From Alnus glutinosa (Eukaryota > Streptophyta > Magnoliopsida > Fagales > Betulaceae), in contig NC_084889.1 in NCBI RefSeq assembly GCF_958979055.1, forward strand, positions 2,914,001-2,978,000: DNA of 64,000 nt. The letters run 5' to 3'. Both the position numbers and the translations under genes were made by a program. Within the stretch, counting starts at the first letter, position 1; the number at the start of each line of letters is the position of its first letter. Shown here one piece after another: positions 1-10,854 of this stretch. The notes under the pieces were generated by a model that searched no databases, was not told the DNA's origin, and was given only the letters and a program-made list of their open reading frames with translations.

Positions 1-948
1 TAATCTACACCGGAAATAATACAGCTATGTTTGAAAGTTTTAAGAAATCCAAGATGGCTGAATTTGAGATGACAGATCTTGGTATGATACATTACTTTCT
101 TGGCATTGAAGTGTGCATGCCTCTACTGGAATTTTCATTTATCAAAAGAAGTATGTGCGAGAAATCTTGGAAAGGTTTCAGATGAAGGATTGTAATCTTG
201 TAAATACACCATTTGAGTTTGGTTCAAAGCTAAACAAAGATAATGGAGGAAAGAAGGTTGACGACACTCTTTACAAACAGATAGTGGGGAGTTTAATGTA
301 TTTGACAGCAATAAGACCTGATATAATGCATGCTGTCAGTGTGATTAGTAGCTAGGTACATGGAGTGTCCTACAGAGATTCATCTCTTGGCAGCAAAAAG
401 AATTTTTCGGTACTTGCAAGGTACTAAGAAGTGTGGGTTGTTCTATAAGAAGGGAGAAAAGTCAGATCTGTTTGGCTTTATGGATAGTGATTATGCAGGA
501 GATTTAGATGATCAAAAAAGCACATCTGGGTATGTTTTCATAATGGGTACAAGAGCTTTTTCATAGTCATTAAAGAAGCAACCTATTGTCACATTATCAA
601 CCATTACAGCTGAATTTGTTGCTGCAACAGCTTGTGCTTGTCAAGCTATTTGGCTAAAGAAAATTCTTAACGAGCTGCATTTCAAGGAGAATGGGCCTAC
701 TTAGATTTATTGTGACAGCAGTTCAACAATAAAGCTTTCAAAAAATCCTGTTCTACATGGTCGAAGCAAACATATAGATGTAAAGTATCATTTCTTGGTT
801 GATCTCACGAATGATGGAGTCATTAATCTTATTTACTGCAGAAGTGAAGACCAGATTGCTGACATTCTAACCAAGCCTCTCAAATTTCTTGCATTTCAGA
901 AGCTCGGGAAGCTACTTGGTATTTGCACTTCAAAGGATTACATTTGAG
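1..948 (+). pseudogene. Ty1/copia pol 3' fragment (RT end and RNase H), decayed
   Basis: This is the C-terminal part of a copia polyprotein, entering from the left edge. Visible pieces are the end of reverse transcriptase (DLGMIHYFLGIEV near 75-112), the PDIMHAVSVIS segment near 318-350, the RNase H core (MDSDYAGDLDDQKSTSGYVF, about 480-541), the ADILTKPL motif near 860-883 and a terminal stop at 946-948. The frame is broken: there is a shift near position 112, an in-frame stop just after 350, a stop near 564 and another near 702. It cannot encode a working enzyme. A purine-rich tract (about 1009-1019) and an LTR follow directly, so this is the 3' end of one element whose 5' part lies outside the window. 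The family assignment rests on the RT and RNase H motifs and is secure. Confidence 0.9.
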
Positions 949-1019
949 GGATGGCTATTCAAAGTTTCACTCTTATTAATCTGAATGTTATATTTGGAAC
1001 CTCAGTTTAAGGGAGGGAT

Positions 1020-1297
1020 TGATGAGATTAGACGTGGGGTTGTCCTAGTCTTTGGGTTATCCTAGTTTTTAGGATTGACAGAGTTTGTTTCTTGTTTACC
1101 TAGTTTATAGGAGTTTGGTTATCTAGTCAATAGAAGTTGGTTATTTGAATGTTGGTAGTGCCTATTTTCATGTTTTATCAGTTATGTAATTGCCTATATA
1201 TAGGCTGTTTGTTGATCAATAAAGATATGTAGAAAACATCCATCATCTGCTTTCACTAGATTTATTGTACAAGCTTCCATCTTTTGTTTTTCCAACA
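1020..1297 (+). mobile_element. 3' LTR of the copia fragment
   Basis: The sequence starts TGATGAGATTAG directly after the polypurine tract and ends TTTCCAACA, giving the canonical TG...CA ends over 278 bp. A TATATATAGG box near 1195-1204 and an AATAAAG signal near 1220 fit a promoter and polyadenylation region in plus orientation. The host sequence resumes at about 1300 with a stretch that is also present at about 10855, where this LTR is absent. Confidence 0.8.
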
Positions 1298-1301
1298 TTT
1301 C

Positions 1302-3291
1302 ATTGATCAAAGATCACGAGCATAAAGCTTTGATATCACAAAGCATAAACCTCTTACATTAATTGTGAATGATATGAGAAAACAATTTTATGACTAATGC
1401 TATATGGATGACCATATCCTTTTTGAATCCTTTCAAAATTGATGTGGTTTTTGTAGTAGTAAGAAGTAATTGATGTAATTGATATAAAGTAAAAATAATT
1501 TGTATGAAAAAGTGAAAAAAAATTTTGTATTGTAGTGAATTTTTTTATTTGAATAGTAATAAAAAATTATTGATGTGATATAAAAAGTGAAAAATGTTAG
1601 AATGTTTTGAAGTTGATTGTTTTTAGAAAAAATAAAAATAAAAATAAAGAAAAAGAATAAGCTGTTTGTTGCCAAACACCCTACTAATTTTTTATGGCAC
1701 CTTCGATCCCTGTCATTGGGAATTTGGAGACCCATAAAGAAGAAGTCCAGACTAATTAATCACGTAGAATAATCGGTGACAGTCACAATCTAAGTTGACT
1801 AGTAGGAATCATGCATGCATTTTCAAGTCAAGTCTCGTGCATTCCAAAATCAAACGGCAGGTAATTGAAGTAGCCTCACGCACCCGGCCTCTTTCAAGTC
1901 AATGAAGTCATGCCTCGCTCGTGTGACGGCTCCAGATTTTTTCAATGAATCGAGTCGTTTATTTGTTCTATTTTTAATAATTTTAAGTTTTAATTTATAG
2001 CACTAATTTTTGGTTGCTTTGGAGATATTGTTTAGGTTGATGCAATCTCCCCTTTTTCTCCTTTCCCAATTTCAATAGGAAAAAAAGAAAAAAGAAAAAA
2101 AGAAGAAGTGAAGTATCGTGCCATTCCAAAATTAATCAAATGGTGGGAGGTTGAAGTAGCCGGCCTCATCGATCATCATGCGTGCAGCTAGCTCCGAGTT
2201 TCTTATTGCTTTTTGAATCGATTATTCACGTAATGGCCATTAGAGACTTATTCACGTTACAGCTTTTGAATCGATCTACTCCTGACTGCCAACTCGTGCG
2301 TGTATAACTCAACGCGACATCATTTTACGACCGTAGCCTGTCAATAAGCCATAATTTGAGCCACTTTCATTTGGTGATGGGTCGTAATTCGGCGTGTCCC
2401 AATGAGACGATCAATGAACACCCTGCATATATATATAAGGAAAGGGCAAACAATCATCTCAAGTGCACATGTTACTAACTTAAACGATCGACAAAGTCTC
2501 CGACCTTATTGAGAGGGAAATTATAATCAAATTGTATAGACTCTAGTATGTATATATCATGATAGAACCCTGATCAAATCTGATAAAAAACAATTAGATG
2601 AAGAAAAAATAATATATAAATTCATACCAAAGTACAAGGTTTGTTGGACATTCGTTACAAAACAAATAATTGGCAATTAACGTGAGATAATATTGATTGT
2701 AATGGTGTGATCAAGGGAATTTATATTATATAAAAAACGATATCAATTTGAGGTTGTCAAATTCGATGCTAAGTTGCTAAAGATTAGAATACGTAATGTG
2801 ATAATGTGGGCATATATACCTTATCAGTTTTAGATTAATATTAATTAAAGAGAATAAATTTTATATGAACTTAGCACGTACAAATCAGGTTTTTTGTTAC
2901 CTAGCCTTCAATAAGAGAATGACACATCAATGTGAACACAAAAATTGAAAAAGATGAAAACGTACGTACACTAAATTATTTGCTATTATCTTCTAAACTT
3001 CAAATTAAAAATCCCGTTCTTCCAATTCTAACGCTATATAAATAAAGATGGAGCACTACTTGAGAGAGACAGAAGGAAAACAAGCCCATGATCCCATTTT
3101 CCTGGAGAAGACTATATATTAAGCACTCATCATCACCATGGGAGTCCGTTGACGGGTAGATGATCGTGGGCGCAGGGCTTTTAATCAGGACTCGCTGCGG
3201 CCGCTTGTCTTAAATTAACCTAGAAAAGGGTATTTGATTTCTGTCGATCTGATTATACTGTTACCAAATTACCATATTCACAGGGATATGA

Positions 3292-3329
<38 letters not shown>

Positions 3330-4206
3330 GACGACTGCGAAAGCTTTTTTTCCACGTATTATGGTTTGGTTGCCTTGATTTATGTGGTACGGTACGTGTT
3401 AGAATTGAGGAATGAAGGATTTTAGAGTTTAGAAGATAATTGTTGTAGAAGAGAAATGATATGATGTTTTCATCTTTAATTTTTCTGTTTTTGTGTTTTA
3501 CACTTATGTGTTATTATTTTATTAGAGGGCATAATTAATAAACGAAGTCTGTATAGAAGCTATTTTCTTAATTAAAAATACAAAAATTTACTCACGATAA
3601 ATAGCTGGAGAAATCCGTAACTTATATAATCCGGTCCGTAAGTACTATTGCGTTTATTTGATTAATTAGGAAACCCTATTAAAAAAAAAGTTATAAAATC
3701 AAGAAAAAATAAAATTAGAAAAGTTGTGAAAGTTTGATGTACATGCATGGCCAAAAAAATTCAAAACTAAATCGTTTTGTCTAACTTAAAGTTGCCAAAA
3801 TTAAATTAAAGCACATAGATATGAAACCTTTTTTTTAAAAAAAATTAAAATTAAAATTAAAACTTATACATAGAGATGTGAAACTTTGCTAATTGATAAT
3901 GATAACTTTAAATCAATAACATCCAAATGCTTGAATATTTGCACTCCGTAGTATTTTCATTGTTTTTCCATATTAACTATAAAAAAAAAAATTAAAAATT
4001 AAAAAATAATTAAAAAAAAAGATTAGAAATTAGTGACGAGTTTACTGTAATCTTTTTTTTTTTTCCTCGTCACTAATTAGTGACGTGTCTACGGTAATCA
4101 ACTTTTTGCCTCGTCAGTAATTAGTGACGTGTCTAAAAGTGACACGTCAACAAAACATTTAGTAACGACGTGTCAAACAACCGACACTAATGTACTCAAG
4201 TAATTT
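1302..4206. repeat. Segmental duplication, left copy (pairs with 10855-14683)
   Basis: This gene-free block is closely matched by 10855-14683 in the same orientation. It starts with the shared text ATTGATCAAAGAT and runs past a GA microsatellite (about 3295-3326, counterpart 12670-12705), an interval containing GCGGCCGCTTGTCTTAA (3197-3213), and the array-wide text CCACGTATTATGG. A foldback element with TGTTTGCCAAACACC at its right end lies at about 1395-1683 (counterpart 10975-11245). I see no coding region in it. From about 3350 rightwards the sequence is the common 3' flank of all patatin-like units. Confidence 0.85.
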
Positions 4207-4209
4207 TTC

Positions 4210-5519
4210 CACTACAAAAAAAAACACAAATTCTAGACGGTTTAAAACCGTCTAAAAATTGAAAAAAACCGTCTGGAAACAATTCCAGACGGTTTATTAT
4301 GGACGATTTAAAACCGTCTAGGATAAGGTGTCGCGAAATGAATTTCCAGACGGTTTAGCCCAAACCGTCCAGATTCAAATCTGGACGGTTTGCCCCCCTT
4401 TTTTTTTATTTTTTTTTTTTCAGAAATGTATTTTTTTTTTTATTAATATATATTATTATCATTAATTAATTAATTTTTAATTATTTATTTCTTTTTCAGT
4501 AATGTTAGGTCTTTCCCCTTTCTGAGGCCTGATCGAGCAAACCCCCCATACCCCCATGCCGTCGTGGTTGCAACAGATTGGGCTTGGCCGGGTCGACGGC
4601 CGAGAGGACGACGGTGGGGGACAACAGGCTCACGGCTCAGTTCGATTTCAAGCTCGACCAAGGGGGACGACGGGCTTCGCTGCTCAGATTGGGCTTAATT
4701 CGCGGCTCAGTTCGGTTTCAAGCTCGACGGAGGGGGACGCGGGCTTCGCGGCTCAGATCGGGCTTTGCGGCTCAATTTGATTTCAAGCTCGGCGGAGGGG
4801 GAGGACGGGGAGTCATCGCAGGAGATGTCTATCCGACAGCGCGCGGTCTCGAATTGGAGGTGTGGAAGCGGTGGTGGTAGTGGACACACTCATCTTCGCC
4901 TCTCTTGGCTGATCGGACCTCCTCATCTTCGTCTCTCTTGGCCGGTGGTGTAGTGGACACGCTCTCGCTCAAGCTGTAGACCTCGGAGACGTCGCTGATC
5001 TAGCTACCTCCGGCCAAGCGATATTCCTTTTTATTTGTTTTGGTTTGGCTAGGAAAGTTTTATTCCTTAATTGTAAAAAAAAAAAACGGACGGTTGTGAT
5101 TTTGGCTTGTAAAAAAATCAAATGGATGTGGTTCAATTTGGAGGCATTACGCGGACTGATGACATGGCATATGAAAAAATATTTCCAGACGGTTTGGTAA
5201 AAACCGTCTAGAAATGAAAATTTCCAGACGGTTTTTACTAAACCGTCTGAAATTTTATGGACGGTTTAGTAAAAACCGTCCATAAAATTCTTTGAGAATA
5301 GCATTTACAGACGGTTTTAAAAAAACCGTCTATAATTTTATAGACGGTTTTTATAAAACCGTCTAGAAATGAAAATTTCCAGACGGTTTAATAAAAACCG
5401 TCCATAATAAAATTTTTACAGACGGTTTTAAAAAAAACCGTCTTCAAATTTTGTTTTCTAGACGGTTTCTAAAACTGTCTAGAAAAAAACCGTCTATAAA
5501 TACCCTTTTTTTTGTAGTG
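4210..5519. mobile_element. Non-autonomous CACTA (En/Spm) transposon
   Basis: The element begins CACTACAAAAAAAA and ends TTTTTTTTGTAGTG, the terminal inverted repeats of the CACTA superfamily. The 3-bp duplication TTC flanks it (4207-4209 and 5520-5522). The related block near 14660-14690 reads straight through this site with a single TTC, so the ends are exact. Both subterminal regions (4230-4390 and 5185-5500) are packed with direct and inverted copies of AGACGGTTT/AAACCGTCT, the kind of array bound by the element's own transposase in this superfamily. The core (about 4530-5020) is GC-rich, unlike its surroundings, and contains about three diverged tandem copies of a 65-75 bp unit (from about 4629). 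No transposase is encoded, so movement would need an enzyme supplied elsewhere. Confidence 0.95.
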
Positions 5520-5754
5520 TTCTCATTCACATGACATTTCCATGTGATAATGTCGAAAAAAAAACATTAATGTACTCAACAACTACATTGCTTAGCTCGT
5601 CAAGTACGTACAGCTGTAGCTCCCATTGTTAAATTACACAACATGAAAAAGATAGAAAAGGCTTAATTACATCCGTGTAATTGTTCTATATACTTATATA
5701 TATATCTTATCCGGAATTTAATCAAGCAAATTGAAACGAATATAGTTTGATACT

Positions 5755-6781
5755 TTTTGAGAGTCTGGCCTCTTCATTAGTTTCATTGGCAGCAAACTCA
5801 CATATGCCGGCCTGTCTCCAAATTCATCCTGGAGACTGGTTTCTTTAGCAGTGTTTCGTCAGCTTTTACAAAATCATCCAAATTCTTTGTTGTGGCTACG
5901 TCCACAGAGGATACTATCCCGCTTAATTAATGTATCATCCTGCATTATTTTGATTCAAACTTGTCTATATTAAAGATCAGACGACCAAAAAACATGTATA
6001 TATATATATATATTGGGAAAAATATATATTAGCCCCCCAAACTACCACCCTTTTTCCGGATACCCCCCAAAACTACCAATACTTAGATTTTGGCCCCCAA
6101 ACTACCACTTTCTGATTTTTTGGTCCCATCCGTCTATTTATGCCGTTAATTCTAACAGAAATTGGCCAAAAACTCGAAAATACCCCTCCCTTAACCGTGA
6201 GAATTTCAAAGTGTAGGAGGGGTATTTTCAGAATTCTGTTTAAAATTAATGGCATAAATGGATGGATGGGGCCAAGAAATCAGAAAGTGGTAGTTTGGGG
6301 GGTCAGAATCTAAGCATTGGTAGTTTGGAGGGCCATCCGAAGAAAGGGTGGTAGTTTGGGACGCTAAAATATTTTTTTTTTCCATATATATATATATATG
6401 ATAAACAAAAACTTGAACTTTTCTTTGTATTAATTATTCATACTCGTTGTGAATATATGGGTGCAGTGTGACAAATGCCTGAATCCGCAGATAGCTTTTC
6501 TCACTATGAAGTGCTTGAAAAACAACAGAGAGGTGGACATCGACCATATCTCCACTTGCTTGAGAAAATACATCAATTATTGGGGTGGAACCACCCTTAG
6601 TTAACCACCCCAAGATGCCCCACTTAGCTGCATCAGGTGCCTTGTATTTTTCTTTAGGTTTGAGTGACCCAGTTCCTAGTGATATTACCAGAAACCGTCC
6701 ATAGTCCATCGGCTTTATAGGAAAGAAGTCAGGACTTCCTCTAATGATCTCCTTCGACACTTCACCCATCGCAACTAAGGC
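5755..6781 (-). pseudogene. Patatin-like acyl hydrolase fragment (exons 5 and 6 only)
   Basis: Exon 5 (6479-6781) is open and encodes [20 protein letters not shown] and onward to YLRIQ, matching gene B. Its donor has become GC (CAG|GCATTT) where the paralogues have GT. Exon 6 (about 5755-5939) is recognisable but carries three insertions of 4-5 bp relative to genes B and D (near 5767, 5803 and 5923), which destroy the frame. Exon 7 and exons 1-4 are absent. A foldback MITE sits in intron 5 and a Cassandra remnant lies upstream, in the same relative place as in gene B. The catalytic Ser and Asp exons are missing, so it is a dead relic of a former minus-strand unit that was cut off at about 7470. 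Confidence 0.9.
6015..6383. mobile_element. Foldback MITE in pseudogene intron 5
   Basis: The left arm (CCCAAACTACCAC repeated near 6053-6110) is the inverted complement of the right arm (GTGGTAGTTTGG repeated near 6287-6359). The outer ends are GGGAAAAATATATATTAGCC and its imperfect complement. It interrupts a TA-repeat that is continuous in gene B intron 5 (about 15990-16009), so it arrived after the duplication. The target duplication cannot be read inside the TA repeat. Confidence 0.8.
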
Positions 6782-7041
6782 CTGGAACAGTGCGCACAAT
6801 TTTAGTAAGATAATTATAGAAATATATAATAGAGGTTACTTGAAAAAGAAAAAAGAAAAAAGAGAGAGCGGAAGCAAGCAAAGAGAGGAAGAGCTAGACT
6901 AATGAAATTGTTAAGGCTACATATATTCATATATGTTACATAATACCAAAGGTGCACGTCCCGATTTATAGTGAAAATGTGGTAGGTAAATATGGTAACC
7001 TAGGGAAGAAAAACAATGATAAGCCTAAAAAGAAAGTAAAT

Positions 7042-7469
7042 TGTAACGACACACTCCTAACGATACAATATTATCCGTTTTTGGCTCTCTCGAATTAGAT
7101 TTTCTAGGAGGTCATCCATCCTGGTTCTACTCTCGTAGAAGTACGCTTAACTGCGGAGATTTGATAGGTTCATGTCCATTAGAACTTTAAAACACGGTGT
7201 CAAGAAGGGTGCGAATATACATATAAGCACGTCCACATTCCTATACTCAGGCGATGTGGGACGTCACAATCACCCCCTCTTGGGAACTAGACTTTCCATG
7301 AGGTCACCTATCTCGATACTATGTACTTTCGTAGAAGCACGCTTAATTGTAGAGTTCTGATAGGTTCTGGCCAACACGGCTATAAAATGCATTGTGTCAA
7401 GAATGATGCGAATATATATATATATAAGCACATACACATTCTCATACCCAGGCGATGTGGGACATCACA
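7042..7469 (-). mobile_element. Cassandra TRIM remnant with 5S rRNA-like LTR
   Basis: The 227-bp stretch 7042-7268 is a Cassandra-type LTR in minus orientation: TGTAACGAC at one end, ATGTGGGACGTCACA at the other. Inside is an antisense match to plant 5S rRNA (AAGTACGCTTAACTGCGGAG, 7140-7159), the hallmark of this terminal-repeat-in-miniature family. A second LTR (about 7288-7469) follows after only about 19 bp of internal sequence and lacks its first ~55 bp, so the internal domain and primer-binding site have been lost. The left flank TAAAT (7037-7041) equals the right flank of the Cassandra element in gene B. Confidence 0.88.
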
Positions 7470-7914
7470 TCAAAGTTAATGTGTTAAATGGAAATTTGAT
7501 TCTCTTATTATATTGTTCTTGAATGTGGCATCCAATATTGAATGGATCAGAGGGAAAAAAAGAAAGAAAGTTGAGAATAATATTAGATGAAACATTAGCC
7601 AATTAATTGAGATAGGGATAAGTTTAGGGTTAGGCCTAGCTAATTAATGCCTAGCTACATGGTTTGAGTTACTCGTTCTTACCTACAATTCTTCTGAATT
7701 CTCACCTACAATTCTCAGTTACCTTTAATTTGGGACCATTTTGTGCCAAGATATATAAGTGGCATATGAACTTTGCAACAAATAATCCAAGAAATTACAA
7801 GCTTGGTCAAAATTGAAACACATTCATCTAGTGCATGACTTTTCTTCCGGGTCTGATCCAATCCAACGACGCGGTCCATTAATTGAATGTAGAAATTGAG
7901 AAGAATGAGGAGCC

Positions 7915-7924
7915 TATATATATA
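7915..7924 (+). promoter_or_regulatory. Probable TATA box of gene A
   Basis: TATATATATA lies 143 bp before the start codon at 8067. The minus-strand paralogues have a TATA-like run at a comparable distance (about 120-140 bp) with the same downstream text ACTTCTCTCAA, so the core promoter was duplicated with the gene. Confidence 0.6.
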
Positions 7925-8066
7925 CCCCATACTTCTCTCAAAGGGAATATCAAGATATCACAAGTACTTCATTTTTGAGCTAGCCGGCCTCGATCTTAAC
8001 AAATTCACAGTTTCTCTCTAATATATCTTCTGCCCTCCCACTCACTCATCTTCATCCCAATCCTTA

Positions 8067-9952
8067 ATGGAAGCAACAAGCGTCCCCCTCCAGCCTCCAA
8101 CTTATGGAAACTTTATCACCGTTCTCAGCATCGACGGTGGTGGAATAAGAGGGCTTATTCCAGGAACTATCCTTAGTTTCTTAGAATCTGAGCTTCAGGT
8201 ATATATATCACGTTTAATTTCATTAATTACTTTGCTGCTGTACATTTTGTAAAAAGAAATTCAACATCTTTCATTCTTTCAAGCTAGTTACTCTAGATTG
8301 TTTGTTTATGCATGGTACAGAAGCTGGATGGGGAAGATGCAAGAATCGCAGATTATTTTGATGTTATTGCAGGAACAAGCACTGGAGGTCTTGTAACTGC
8401 CATGCTAACTGCCCCAGATGAGAATAACCGACCCCTCTTTGCCGCTAAGGATATCAAGGAATTCTATTTAGACCACTGCCCTAAAATCTTCCCGCAAGAC
8501 AGGTAAATTCAAAGTTCCAGTACTAGATCAGAATATCATCAAGCAGATTTTTTTTTTTTTTTTTTTTTCAGCTATTAACATGAAAACATTTTTGTCAAAT
8601 TTGCAGTTCTACATTGTTTCCTTTTGTTACAAAGATTTCCAAAGCTCTTTCCGGACCAAAGTATGATGGGGTGTATCTACATGACATTATTAGGGAAAAA
8701 CTAGGAAGTCTAAAATTGCACCAGACGTTGACTAATGTTGTCATCCCAACATTTGACATCACGCGACTCCAGCCAACCATCTTTTCTAGCTATGAGGTTG
8801 AATATTTCGTCTCTTTAATTTTCTTTTCCCACGTTAAGTACTGGGGTTAATTTATTGATCAACTTTGGGCATTGAAGGGATTAATTGCAAATGATACTAA
8901 GAATCACTCTGATATTCTTTTGATGCACCAGGTAAAGAAAAACCCAAGCATAGATGCCTTACTCTCAGACATATGCATCGCCACCTCAGCTGCTCCAACT
9001 TATCTTCCAACTTATCACTTTGAAACCAAAGACGCCGATGGAGAAGTAATTAGAGAATTTAACCTTACAGATGGTGGGGTTGCTGCTAATAATCCGGTAT
9101 GTATCTTTCAAACTTCACATCATACCTAGCTAATTAGTAATAATACAAAATCATATGATAATATATATTACTAAAACTGTGCGCACCTTTCCAGGCTTTA
9201 GTTGCGATGGGTGAAGTGTCAAAGGAGATGATTAAAGGAAATCCCGACTTTTTTCCTATAAAACCAATGGACTATGGGCGGTTTCTGGTAATATCATTAG
9301 GAACTGGCTCACACAAAGCTGAAGAAAAATACAAGGCGACTGACGCAGCTAAGTGGGGCATAATGGATTGGTTAACTAAGGATGGTTCCACCCCAATAAT
9401 AGATGTATTTTCTGAAGCAAGTGCGGATATGGTCGATCTCCACCTCTCTGTTGTTTTCAAAGCCTTTCACGGTGAAAAAAACTATCTGCGAATTCAGGTA
9501 TTATTCACACCCATATATCCATGACGTTGAGTAAGAATGCAAAGATCAAAAGTCTGAGCTTTAATTAATATAGACATGTTTGAACCAAAATAATGCAGGA
9601 TGATACATTAAAGGGAGAAATATCTTCTGTGGATGTAGCCACAACAAAAAATTTGGATGATCTTGTGAAAGCTGGCGAAGCACTGCTAAATAAACCAGTC
9701 TCTAGGGTGAATCTGGAGACAGGCATATTTGAGGTTGCTAACCATGAAACCAATGAAGAAGCTCTTAAAAGGTATCAAACTATTAATTAATTCTAAAATT
9801 CTTTTTAAAAAGTTTCATTTTTGATTATTATCAAATTAATATAATGGAAATAATTTCGTTCTTGCAGGTTTGCAAAACTACTTTCCCAAGAGAGGCATCT
9901 TCGCCATGCTAAGTCCCCCGTTGGACATGCTCTCCATCACAATAAAAAATGA
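8067..9952 (+). CDS. Patatin-like acyl hydrolase, gene A (intact)
   Basis: Seven exons join to 409 codons: 8067-8198, 8321-8502, 8607-8796, 8932-9096, 9195-9497, 9599-9771, 9868-9952, all with GT-AG introns and compatible phases. The protein is a patatin-domain lipid acyl hydrolase, predicted to release fatty acids from phospholipids or galactolipids. Visible catalytic parts are the oxyanion loop DGGGIRG (23-29), nucleophile elbow GTSTGG (62-67, Ser64) and the dyad Asp in DGGVAANNP (Asp215). There is no signal peptide; the start [16 protein letters not shown] leads straight into the domain, as in cytosolic plant pPLAII proteins rather than storage patatin. Length fits the family (about 400). 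It is the only plus-strand copy, in an inverted unit (7476-10085). It ends GHALHHNKK with no transposon sequence in its last exon. Substrate preference cannot be read from sequence. Confidence 0.95.
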
Positions 9953-10085
9953 AGATAACGTTACGAACGTTTGTTGATTTTGTATGTTAGTAAGTTTTGT
10001 AAGGTCGAGGTGATCAGACGTAGAAAAGTCCACCTCCTTATTCATAAATTTTTCGTTTTAGGATTTTCTTTGAATAAATTCCGGG

Positions 10086-10850
10086 TAACAATAAGTCAAT
10101 AACACGCTTTTATTATTGTTTTTCTGGTTCTGTAATTGAGAAATGTAAGCCAAGTATATAGGCTTCCAAGTTCCATATATACAAGCAATATATTTTCTTT
10201 TTTAATTATGTCGTTTAATTTCTTTCTTTCAAATTGGAAAATTGCATGAAATATTGAAAATTGGGTAGAGACGCCAAAACGTGAAGGTGAGGTAATCTCC
10301 AATAATTAATGCAAAATGGTTAATGTCAAATTTCCACTGGCGTGAACCAAGAAACCAATGATCTAGCTAGTGTTGACTAGTTCCCTCCATATCACTATCA
10401 GACCATCGGTGGCTGTCAGAACTATTCGCCAAAACAAAACAAAATAAAACAAAAAAAAAAAAAAAAATTCAAGCAGAATTATTGATGTATTTGTTTAATA
10501 TTATTCAACTATAAATTAAACTGATCATTATCTTGATTATGATATTGAATCATATTGATGGATCGGAGCTAGTTACCACATATATATATACACACATACA
10601 TAGTTCTTAAAATCAATAAGATAATGTAATTAACCGTGCTATCACCTTTAAGTGATTAACTTCAATGCTGTATATCAAGTTGTTGAGAACATTAATGGAC
10701 CAACGAATTAATTAAGAGGACGCACGGTTCATTATGAGACAAGTTGAGGAGGCCAGCAATCAGGTTGTTGAGAACATTAATGGGTTTGTTTTCGACTGTT
10801 CTTTTTTGTTTTTTTTTTTTTTTTGTTTTTTTTTTACCGAAAGATTTGAA
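10086..10850. other. Spacer between inverted unit and duplicated block
   Basis: No gene is supported. The sequence is AT-rich with homopolymer runs (A-run near 10450, T-runs near 10807-10835). The phrase GTTGTTGAGAACATTAATGG occurs twice (about 10678 and 10764). The similarity of gene A's 3' flank to the other units stops at about 10085, so this stretch is not part of the repeated unit. Confidence 0.6.
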
Positions 10851-10854
10851 TATT

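Noticed and set aside
4556..4953. Small ORFs in the CACTA core as a transposase or gene
   Set aside because: They are short, overlap on both strands, and are built from the local tandem repeat; no known domain is visible.
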